A stretch of 64,000 nucleotides of DNA from positions 124,001 through 188,000 of the forward strand of contig NZ_QMBP01000010.1 of assembly GCF_003289945.1 (NCBI RefSeq), given 5' to 3'. Made by a program: the position numbers and the translations under genes. Position 1 is the first letter of the stretch. Every line of letters begins with the position of its first letter. Below are positions 34,020-40,892 of the stretch, piece after piece. Under the pieces are notes generated by a model. It saw nothing but the letters and a program-made list of their open reading frames with translations. It was not told the DNA's origin and searched no databases. Source of the stretch: Mesorhizobium hawassense (GTDB taxonomy: Bacteria > Pseudomonadota > Alphaproteobacteria > Rhizobiales > Rhizobiaceae).

Positions 34020-34034
34020 GATCGGAGTTTGCGG

Positions 34035-34799
34035 TCAATAGGTCGTGCGTCCGCCGGAAAGATCGAACGTCGCGCCGGTGGTGAAGGAGTTCTCGTCGGA
34101 CAGCATGAAGACGATCATGGCGGCGGCCTCCTCTACCTCGACGAAACGACCGCGCGGCACCTTGCCGAGCATATAGGCGACCTGCGCCTCGTTGAGCTGC
34201 TCGAGAATGCGGGTGCGGGCGGGCGAGGGTGTGAGCGCGTTGACGGCGATGTCGTGTCCAGCGAGCTCCTTGCCGAGCGACTTGGTCAGCGCCAGCACCC
34301 CGGCCTTGGCGGCCGAATAGGCGGCGGCATTCGGATTGCCTTCCTTGCCGGCCACCGAGGAGATGTTGACGATGCGGCCATAGTTGCGCGCCACCATGCC
34401 GGGTACCAGGCGCTTGCAGCAGTAGAAGACGCCGTTGAGGTCGATATCGATGATCTGCCGCCACGCGGCGGGGTCGTAATCCACGACGGTCGCCGCCGGC
34501 CCGGCAATGCCGGCATTGTTGACGAGGAGATTGACGGGACCGAGCGTCAGTTCAGTCTCGGCGGCCGCGCGCTCGACGGCCTCGATCTGCGACTGGTCGC
34601 AGAGGATGGCCTCAACGCGGCCGAGCGAAGCGAGCTCGGCGGCAGCTTTGCTCATTGCAGCCTGGTCGACGTCCCATATGGCGACGGCGGCGCCCGACGA
34701 TAGCAGGCGCCTGACGACCGCAAGGCCGATGCCTTGCGCGCCGCCCGTCACCACGGCGACGCGGCCGGAAAGATCGACGGCATTCGGACGGCGTTGCAT
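34035..34799 (-). CDS. SDR-family oxidoreductase
   Basis: 254 residues from the ATG at 34799, after GGAGGAG; an upstream ATG at 34826 adds 9 residues. The cofactor motif VTGGAQGIGLAVVRRLL, NNAGIAGPA, and the catalytic NISSVAGKEGNPNAAAYSAA with AKAGVLALTKSLGKEL are complete. Ending LSGGRTTY is typical of FabG-like enzymes. Substrate unknown. It follows the AbrB-type gene by 40 bp and may be in its operon. Confidence 0.92.
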   Translation of the reverse strand: MQRRPNAVDLSGRVAVVTGGAQGIGLAVVRRLLSSGAAVAIWDVDQAAMSKAAAELASLGRVEAILCDQSQIEAVERAAAETELTLGPVNLLVNNAGIAGPAATVVDYDPAAWRQIIDIDLNGVFYCCKRLVPGMVARNYGRIVNISSVAGKEGNPNAAAYSAAKAGVLALTKSLGKELAGHDIAVNALTPSPARTRILEQLNEAQVAYMLGKVPRGRFVEVEEAAAMIVFMLSDENSFTTGATFDLSGGRTTY

Positions 34800-34839
34800 G
34801 GGCACTTCTCCTCCGCTCCCTTGCATTGGATAGACCGGA

Positions 34840-35943
34840 TCAGGCCGTGACGTTTCGCGCCACCAGTTTGGCTACGCTTGGCCCAATGAGCAGGACGACG
34901 AGGAAGCGCGCCGATTGCAGCGCCATGACGAAGGAGATGTCGACGTTCTGCGCCGCGGCGGCGATGATGGCAACGCTGTCCATGCCGCCGGGGCTGGTCG
35001 CCAGATAGGCGGTCAGCGGGTCGATGCCGAGCAGGCGGCTGATGACGAAGGCCATGCCGCCGCAAAAGGCGATCAGCGCCACGATCGAACCGATGATCTG
35101 CGGCAGGGCGCGCGCCGCGTGGCGCAGGATGGCCTTCGTGAAATTCAGCCCGATCGACCAGCCGACCATGGCGTAGCTGATCGCCAGCAGCCAGGGCGGC
35201 AATTGCATCGGCTCGCCAAGGCCGAGATGGATCACCGCGCCGAAGATGAAGGTACCGAGAAAAAACGGTGAGGGCAGCCTGACCAGCTTTCCGATCAGGC
35301 CGCCCACGACCGCGATGCCGATGGTGGCGGCAAAGGCAACGGGATCAATCGGCGGAAACCAGACGATAGGCGGCACTTCGACCCCGGATGTGTCGACCCA
35401 CATCTTGGCGACGAGCGCGGCTGTCATCGAGACGAAGATGACGCGCAGATATTGCATGAAGGCGACGAGGCGCTGATCAGCGCCGAAAGCGCCGGCCATC
35501 AGCACCATGGCGGTGGCGGCGCCGGGCGAAGAGCCCCAGACCGCCGTGGTGCCGGGCAGGATGCGCCAGCGGCTGATCAGCCAGCCGAGCAGGCTCGAGG
35601 CGGCGACGGTCGCGACCACCACGGCGAGGAAAAGCGGCCATTCGGCATAGAACACCGGAAAGATGTCGGCGGAGATCGAGCTGGCGACCAAACAGCCGAC
35701 GATAGCCTGGGCCGAGCCGAACAGCGGGCGCGGCACGCGCACGGTGGCTCCATTGGTGCCGGCCAGGATCGCGGCAAGCATCGGACCGATCAGCAGCGCC
35801 GCTGGCAGGGCGGCGAGTTCCAGCGCGCCGGCGAAGAGGAGGGAAAAGAGCAGCAGGACCAGCCACTGCCGCGGCGGGCGCAGGCGCGCCATGCGCTCAA
35901 CGGGCGCTTGGTCCGGCGATGGTTGCTGCGGTGAGGAATCCAT
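34840..35943 (-). CDS. AbrB-family membrane protein (COG3180 type)
   Basis: 367 residues with roughly ten membrane helices in two similar halves, the AbrB duplication: FGSAQAIVGCLVASSISADI and PSPFFLGTFIFGAVIHLGLG mark the repeated hydrophobic units. GSSPGAATAMVLMAGAFGAD and TSPGGMDSVAIIAAAAQN are the matching loops of each half. The family is often labelled 'putative ammonia monooxygenase' without evidence. A transporter-like role is more likely but unproven. Confidence 0.85.
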   Translation of the reverse strand: MDSSPQQPSPDQAPVERMARLRPPRQWLVLLLFSLLFAGALELAALPAALLIGPMLAAILAGTNGATVRVPRPLFGSAQAIVGCLVASSISADIFPVFYAEWPLFLAVVVATVAASSLLGWLISRWRILPGTTAVWGSSPGAATAMVLMAGAFGADQRLVAFMQYLRVIFVSMTAALVAKMWVDTSGVEVPPIVWFPPIDPVAFAATIGIAVVGGLIGKLVRLPSPFFLGTFIFGAVIHLGLGEPMQLPPWLLAISYAMVGWSIGLNFTKAILRHAARALPQIIGSIVALIAFCGGMAFVISRLLGIDPLTAYLATSPGGMDSVAIIAAAAQNVDISFVMALQSARFLVVLLIGPSVAKLVARNVTA

Positions 35944-36045
35944 CTTTTGGTCTTAGACCCGGAGCCGGGAAAATGCGAACCCCGGGGTGCCGGAAAACCA
36001 TACTCCCGCATACCTTGGCGGACTCTCGTCTTTGTCGGGTCCTGG

Positions 36046-36432
36046 TCAAAGCTTTCGGACGGGGCCGGGGTAGCGGGCAACAAGATCGTCTACGGTCAGC
36101 AAGGTGATGCCTTCTACGATCGCCTGAGTAATAAGAATTCGATCGAAGGGGTCCTTGTGGATGGGGGGAAGCCCGTCGATGGCCGCGGCATGCTCACTGG
36201 TGATGGGTAACTCTTTATAGCCATTGTCGAGAAGGCCTCGCCGCAGCAAACGCGGATCCACGGTAAAGCCGTCTCTCCCAAGTCCACGTTTTATAGCGAC
36301 TTCCCAAAGGTTAGCAGGACTGAACAGCAGCTCGTTTGATGCGTTCTCGATCTCGGCAACTGCCGAAAGTGGCAGCCGGTCAGGTTCGCCGGCTGCCCAC
36401 AGCAGCAGATGGGTGTCGAACAACAGCTTCAC
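36046..36432 (-). CDS. PIN-domain ribonuclease toxin (VapC family)
   Basis: 128 residues. Acidic PIN residues are Asp6 (LLFDTHLLLW), Glu in NLWEVAIK, and Asp in KDPFDRILITQA; TVDDLVARYPG ends the fold. VapC toxins cleave tRNA or rRNA with Mg. The gene overlaps the antitoxin stop by 4 bp (ATGA), so translation is coupled. It appears intact. Confidence 0.92.
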   Translation of the reverse strand: MKLLFDTHLLLWAAGEPDRLPLSAVAEIENASNELLFSPANLWEVAIKRGLGRDGFTVDPRLLRRGLLDNGYKELPITSEHAAAIDGLPPIHKDPFDRILITQAIVEGITLLTVDDLVARYPGPVRKL

Positions 36433-36674
36433 TTGTTCATGCCGAACAACTGCTCGATCTCATCGTCACCCATGCGATCGAAATCGTCGGGTACGGAAAA
36501 CTGGCCAGCCATGAAGCCAAGCCGTTTCATTTGTGTCGCGGCGGGCTGATCAATGGGGACGACCTTGACCAAGGGTTTGCCTGCCTTGGCGATAATGAAC
36601 GGTTCACCTTGCGCGGCCCGGTCGACCAGGCGCGAAAGATTAGTCTTCGCGTTGTGGATGTTTACCGTCTGCAT
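36429..36674 (-). CDS. Phd/YefM-family antitoxin
   Basis: 81 residues from the ATG at 36674, after a GGAGCGA site. The start MQTVNIHNAKTNLSRLVDRA, then GEPFIIAKAGKPLVKVVPI, matches Phd/YefM antitoxins, which bind operator DNA with the N terminus and the toxin with the C terminus (DRMGDDEIEQLFGMNK). It pairs with the downstream VapC-type toxin gene. Confidence 0.92.
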   Translation of the reverse strand: MQTVNIHNAKTNLSRLVDRAAQGEPFIIAKAGKPLVKVVPIDQPAATQMKRLGFMAGQFSVPDDFDRMGDDEIEQLFGMNK

Positions 36675-36693
36675 CGCTGATCGCTCCAACCAG

Positions 36694-36715
36694 ACTTAGT
36701 CCATTGAACTTAGTC
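36694..36715. promoter_or_regulatory. Direct repeats upstream of the toxin-antitoxin pair, candidate operator
   Basis: ACTTAGTC occurs twice at 36694-36701 and 36708-36715, separated by CATTGA, 20 bp before the antitoxin start. Repeated sites are what Phd-type autoregulators bind, but binding is inferred. Confidence 0.5.
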
Positions 36716-36825
36716 TATCTATTTGCACATTGCAAGTGATCGGAAATTGTCCCTGAGATCTGCCGCTAACAGCGATGTTGCCGAGAGCCGCGACCCTGCT
36801 CAGCCATGTTGAGTTTTCCGGGAGA

Positions 36826-37137
36826 TCAGCCAGCCTTTTCGGACGCGGGGAGGCCGAAGCCGCCGACAGGACGGGTCTCGATCTGGAATTCGAAGCCGGC
36901 CATGAAAGGACGTGCCCTGGCGATCGCAGCCTGGACTTCCGGCAGCTGCAGCGAGGCCTTGTGGCTCGCCTGGTCTGTCCACACCTCAGTGACCCAGATG
37001 GCATCGGCGTCGGCCGGATCGGTGGCGATGATGTAGCTCAGGCAGCCGGGGAGCGCGGCGGTGCTTTCGCGCAACACGTCCATGACCGCATCACGCTGGC
37101 CGCGCGCCGCCCGCATCTTGCCGATCAGTCCGTACAT
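36826..37137 (-). CDS. Antibiotic-biosynthesis-monooxygenase (ABM) domain protein
   Basis: 103 residues with the ABM ferredoxin-like pattern: GLIGKMRAARGQRDAVMDVL, then LPGCLSYIIATDPADADAIW, then EVWTDQASHKASLQLPEVQA. Such small proteins act as dimeric oxygenases or simply bind metabolites. GGAGGGAG precedes the start. It lies 51 bp after the SDR gene, so they may be co-transcribed. Confidence 0.85.
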   Translation of the reverse strand: MYGLIGKMRAARGQRDAVMDVLRESTAALPGCLSYIIATDPADADAIWVTEVWTDQASHKASLQLPEVQAAIARARPFMAGFEFQIETRPVGGFGLPASEKAG

Positions 37138-37188
37138 GCCTTGATCTCCCTCCAGGTTGCGCGCTGCACCAAGTATGCAATCGCCAGC

Positions 37189-37962
37189 TCACGGCATCAA
37201 CTGGCCGCCATTCACCTCGATCACCTGGCCGATGATGTAACCGCTCAACAGATCGGACGACAGGAACAGATAGGCGCCGACGCAATCCTCGGCCGTTCCA
37301 GCCCGGCCCTGCGGAATGGTGGCGACCATGGCCTTGATCTGCTCCGCGCTCGAATAGCGTTCGTGGAACGGCGTCAGGATGGTGCCGGGCGCGACCGCGT
37401 TGACGCGGATGCCGAAGCCGATGAGCTCCTTGGCCATGCCGCGCGTCACGTTGGAGACGAAGGCTTTGGACGAGCCATAGAGGCCGGCGCCGCCGCCGGC
37501 GCCGTTGCGGGCGGCGATCGAGGTGGTGTTGATGATGAAGCCGCCCTGGCGCTTCAGCCACGGTATCGCCTTGCGCGAGGCGGTCAGCACCGAGCGGGCG
37601 TTGAGGTCCATCACGGCATCGTATTGCGCTTCGTCCTGGTCGGCATAGGCGACCCGGCCGAGCATGCCGCCGGCATTGTTGACGAGACCATCGAGCCGGC
37701 CGAAATGTTTTGCGCTCTCTTCGACCACACGCTCGACGTCGGCGGCTATCGAAAAGTCGCCCTGGACCAGAAACACCTCGCCGCCATCGTCGCGGATGGA
37801 TTCGGCCACGGTTGCGGCTGGCGCGCGGCTCGCATTGTAGTGCAGCGCGACGCGGCATCTCTGCGACGCGTACGCACGGGCAAGTGCTGCACCTATGCCG
37901 GTCGAGGCGCCGGTGACCAGCACCGCCTTGCCGGCAAGATCGGGGATGTCAAGCGTCGCCAT
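37189..37962 (-). CDS. SDR-family oxidoreductase
   Basis: 257 residues. VTGASTGIGAALARAYASQR binds NAD(P), NNAGGMLG and the catalytic NTTSIAARNGAGG with YGSSKAFVSNVTRGMAKEL are complete, and the ending IGQVIEVNGGQLMP is typical of FabG/glucose-dehydrogenase-like enzymes. The pairing with a downstream ABM protein suggests an aromatic or quinone substrate, but this is a guess. Confidence 0.92.
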   Translation of the reverse strand: MATLDIPDLAGKAVLVTGASTGIGAALARAYASQRCRVALHYNASRAPAATVAESIRDDGGEVFLVQGDFSIAADVERVVEESAKHFGRLDGLVNNAGGMLGRVAYADQDEAQYDAVMDLNARSVLTASRKAIPWLKRQGGFIINTTSIAARNGAGGGAGLYGSSKAFVSNVTRGMAKELIGFGIRVNAVAPGTILTPFHERYSSAEQIKAMVATIPQGRAGTAEDCVGAYLFLSSDLLSGYIIGQVIEVNGGQLMP

Positions 37963-38030
37963 TTAAGCTGGTCTCCGGGTTGCCGTCTTTCGTAGGCCAT
38001 TGCCGGCCTGCCGTTCAAGTCCGGGCGCAT

Positions 38031-38465
38031 TCAGGGCCTGAGATAGACATAGCCCTGGCCCTGCAGCTCAGCCAGTTTCACGACGCCGCCCTTCTCGGCA
38101 AGCTGGAAGCCCGACAGCAGGTCGGTCACCGTGATATCCATGCCGTGCAGGGTGTTGCCGCAGGCCTGCGGGACGAGCCCCTGCTGGACGAGGCCGGCAA
38201 AGCGGCTGGAAACAGCACCGGAAGCGCCCTTGGATTTGAAGGCGGCCAGAGCCGGACCATGCACCACAAGCACGATGTCGACATTGCCGGCGGTGCCTTC
38301 ATAGTGGTTCTTGATGTTGCCGAGGACGAAGTTGACCTTGTCCGCGTCGCTGAGGTGATAGGCGACTTTCAGCCTTTCCTCAGTGGTCGCCGCGTTGGCT
38401 CGAGTCAGGCCGAAAAGTCCGGAGGCGCCGGCAAGGCCGGCCCGAAAAATGTCACGGCGCAGCAT
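38031..38465 (-). CDS. Secreted DsrE/F-like protein
   Basis: 144 residues from the ATG at 38465, which follows AAGGAGG. The frame upstream is antisense of the neighbour. The N terminus MLRRDIFRAGLAGASGLFG with a later ALA/ANA cleavage site looks like a Tat-type signal (paired Arg). The body VAYHLSDADKVNFVLGNIKN, then VDIVLVVHGPALAAF, and GMDITVTDLLSGF fits the DsrE fold of periplasmic variants. The Cys in VPQACGNTL is in the expected region. Role unknown. Confidence 0.82.
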   Translation of the reverse strand: MLRRDIFRAGLAGASGLFGLTRANAATTEERLKVAYHLSDADKVNFVLGNIKNHYEGTAGNVDIVLVVHGPALAAFKSKGASGAVSSRFAGLVQQGLVPQACGNTLHGMDITVTDLLSGFQLAEKGGVVKLAELQGQGYVYLRP

Positions 38466-38561
38466 CGTATCCTCCTTACCTCGCCCTCGCGCAATTTTGC
38501 ATGGTCCGGGTGGCACTCCTAGACTAGCATATGCCAGTCCTGTCGGTGGGAGGAGGATCAC

Positions 38562-39662
38562 ATGACATCGTGGACCATGGTAGCGAGGACCATGGCGGGC
38601 GCGCTGCTTTGCGCTGCCCTTGCCGCTTTTGCCGGCGCGGCGCGCGCCGATAGTGCTCTCAGCCTCAAGGAACTCAGCCCCAACGGCGCCGACGCCTGCT
38701 TCGGCCGCGTCTACGATGCCGCCCATCTCAAGGCGCATCCGCACCAGAAAGTGGCGCGCATTTTCTTCTTCTATGGCCATGACCCGGTCAGCCGGCCGAA
38801 CGAGGAACCCGCCGCCAACCAGGATAATTCCTATAACGGCTTCCTCACCACCATGGTGCGCGACGCCAAGAAGCCGGAATGGGCGAGCAGCTGGTGCAAC
38901 AAGAACGACCCGAGCGATCCGTCGAGCGGCATCCGCTGCGGCATGGACTGCGACCGAACGCTTTCATCGCTGAAGGTCGACGACAAGGGCAAGCTCATCC
39001 TGTCAGGCCTCTCCCCCGACATCTATCTCGACCCGGATGCGGCGGAGTCGCTCGGCAAAGCGGAGTACAACAGACAGGCGCTGGGCAGCGAGGACGACAA
39101 TTTCAAGCTCGATCCGATGCCGGCCGATACCTGCAAGGCGGAGTTCGCGCGCATCGACCCGATCGACCCGGCGTTGGGCGATCCGCTGCGCGTGCGACTG
39201 AAGCCCGACCAGCCCTTCTGCTTCGGGCGCGACTACGACGATGCGCATCTGAAGACGCATCCCAACCAGCTGACGCGATCGATCCGCGTCTTCCGCGGAC
39301 CGGTCGAGCTCGCTTCCTTCGCGGCAGGCGGGGACACCGCGAACTGGCCGGACGGGGCGGACATCGCCGTTTCGGTGACGACAAGGCAGAAGGGCGCCAA
39401 GGTCACGCAGACCTATTCCTGCCAGGGCGAGGCCGACCAGTGGCGCTGTTCGGCCAGCTCGAAGATGAGCGATTTTTCCTGCGACATCTCGCAGAAGGAG
39501 ATTTTCCTCAAGCGCGGAGCCAACGGCACGATGATGATCGCCAACCCCAACAATGCGGTCGCGGTCGTCGATCTCTGCTCGAAGGGAGCGCATGGCAAGA
39601 CCAAGTCCGACGACAAGGTCTACCGGCTGCAGCCGTTGCCTCAGTCGGCCTGCGCACCTTAA
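38562..39662 (+). CDS. Secreted protein with an internal duplication, unknown function
   Basis: 366 residues with a signal peptide (GALLCAALAAFAGAARA, cleavage near 29). Two homologous halves are visible: CFGRVYDAAHLKAHPHQ at 46-62 recurs as CFGRDYDDAHLKTHPNQ at 220-236, and the halves end FKLDPMPADTCKA (181-193) and YRLQPLPQSACAP (354-366). Cysteines are paired in each half, suggesting disulfides. No family is recognised. GGAGGAGG precedes the ATG, and the TAA stop begins the second 144-nt palindrome. Confidence 0.8.
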   Translation: MTSWTMVARTMAGALLCAALAAFAGAARADSALSLKELSPNGADACFGRVYDAAHLKAHPHQKVARIFFFYGHDPVSRPNEEPAANQDNSYNGFLTTMVRDAKKPEWASSWCNKNDPSDPSSGIRCGMDCDRTLSSLKVDDKGKLILSGLSPDIYLDPDAAESLGKAEYNRQALGSEDDNFKLDPMPADTCKAEFARIDPIDPALGDPLRVRLKPDQPFCFGRDYDDAHLKTHPNQLTRSIRVFRGPVELASFAAGGDTANWPDGADIAVSVTTRQKGAKVTQTYSCQGEADQWRCSASSKMSDFSCDISQKEIFLKRGANGTMMIANPNNAVAVVDLCSKGAHGKTKSDDKVYRLQPLPQSACAP

Positions 39663-39804
39663 GGTCTGGCGATATTCAGGTGATGCCGGCCTGCGAACGG
39701 CGGCTTCCTGCGCTTTCGGTGCTCACGTACTTCAAGTACGCTCCGCTCCGGTTCTCGGAAGCCACCGTTCTCGACTCGGCCTGACCAGAATCTCGACAGA
39801 CCTT
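39661..39804. repeat. 144-nt imperfect palindrome, family C, copy 2
   Basis: It begins AAGGTCTG inside the TAA stop of the upstream gene and ends CAGACCTT. The inner GTACTTCAAGTAC is a short palindrome. The ends differ from copy 1 (AAGCTG/CAGCTT) but each pair is self-complementary, a compensatory pattern. Confidence 0.85.
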
Positions 39805-39814
39805 CGCGCATTGA

Positions 39815-40762
39815 CTACGCGAAAGGCACCGCCGTGGTGCCTTTCGGCAGCTTCGCCTCGTCGTCCGGCTCGACATGGATGGTGACGCGAACCGAGGGGA
39901 TTTCGGCCTTCAGCGCGTCCTCGATGCGGTCGCAGATGACATGGCTGGCGCCGACAGACATGTCGGCGTCGACGACGAGGTGGAATTCGATGAAGGTGGC
40001 GCGGCCGGCTATGCGCGTCTTGAGGTCATGCACCTCCAGCGCGCCCTTCGAATTGGCCGAGATGATATCGCGGATCTGCATGTGTTCCTGATTTTCGACG
40101 GCGCGGTCCATCAGGCCGTTCATCGACGAGCCGATGACGTGCCAGCCCTGCCACAGGATGTTGAGCGCGACGATGACGGCGAGCGCTGGATCGAGGATCT
40201 GCCATCCAGTGAGAATTGCGCCGACAAGGCCGCCGAACACGCCGATCGAGGTCACCACGTCGGTCATGATGTGCTGGCCGTCGGCGACGAGGGCCGGCGA
40301 CTTCGCGTTGCGGCCGGTGCGGATCAGCATCCAGGCCCAGATCGCGTTGATGACCGTCGCCACGCCGTTTACGGCAAGGCCCTCCCAAGGCTGTTCGAGC
40401 GGGGTCGGATGCTGCCAGGACCGCCAGACCTCGTTGAGGATCAGCAACGCCGCGACGACGATCAGCACCCCTTCGAGCACGGCCGAGAAATATTCGGCCT
40501 TGTGGTGGCCGAAAGGATGGTCCTGATCGGCGGGCTTGTAGCTCACCTGGATCGCCCAGAAGGCGGCGGCCGAAGCGATGACGTTGACGATCGATTCCGC
40601 CGCGTCCGAATAGAGCGCGACCGAACCGGTGATGTACCAGGCGACAACCTTGAGGGCGAGCACGACGCAGGCGACGACGATCGACCAGAACGCAAGGCTG
40701 GCGACCTTTTGCCTGGCCGCCACTTTTGCTTCCGCCGTCGTCATCGCCATTGCCGCGTTCAT
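39815..40762 (-). CDS. Cation diffusion facilitator (CDF) family metal exporter
   Basis: 315 residues with six membrane helices. CDF signatures are LYSDAAESIVNVIAS, DHPFGHHKAEYFSAV and VADGQHIMTDVVTSIG, whose Asp/His residues bind Zn, Cd or Fe. The cytoplasmic tail with FIEFHLVVDADMSVGASHVI is the CDF-type dimerisation domain. It should expel divalent metal in exchange for protons. The ending TTAVPFA is only 11 bp from the palindromic repeat. The ATG at 40762 is used; later ATGs in the first 7 codons are possible. Confidence 0.92.
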   Translation of the reverse strand: MNAAMAMTTAEAKVAARQKVASLAFWSIVVACVVLALKVVAWYITGSVALYSDAAESIVNVIASAAAFWAIQVSYKPADQDHPFGHHKAEYFSAVLEGVLIVVAALLILNEVWRSWQHPTPLEQPWEGLAVNGVATVINAIWAWMLIRTGRNAKSPALVADGQHIMTDVVTSIGVFGGLVGAILTGWQILDPALAVIVALNILWQGWHVIGSSMNGLMDRAVENQEHMQIRDIISANSKGALEVHDLKTRIAGRATFIEFHLVVDADMSVGASHVICDRIEDALKAEIPSVRVTIHVEPDDEAKLPKGTTAVPFA

Positions 40763-40777
40763 CCCAACGTGCCGCCC

Positions 40778-40830
40778 TAGAGCATGATGCCGAAAAGTGT
40801 GAAGCGGTTTTCGGGCGACATCATGCTCTA
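40778..40830. repeat. Palindromic intergenic repeat, family B, copy 1
   Basis: TAGAGCATGATGCCGAAAAG at the left pairs with the right arm ending CATCATGCTCTA. Related copies are at 47771-47818 and 55226-55277. Confidence 0.85.
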
Positions 40831-40841
40831 CCTCTTTGATT

Positions 40842-40892
40842 TAGAGACGGATTCAGATTCAGGTCGATTCGACCTGAAATCATCCGGCTCTA
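40842..40892. repeat. Palindromic repeat, family D, whose edge forms the trpE(G) stop
   Basis: The centre TTCAGGTCGA-T-TCGACCTGAA is a perfect 21-nt palindrome. The outer edges are TAGAG and CTCTA. On the minus strand the right edge reads TAGAGC, and its TAG is the stop codon of trpE(G). Confidence 0.85.

Noticed and set aside
34840..35943. Ammonia monooxygenase label for the AbrB-type protein
   Set aside because: The name is a legacy annotation; the sequence is a duplicated membrane protein with no copper-site or amoABC context.
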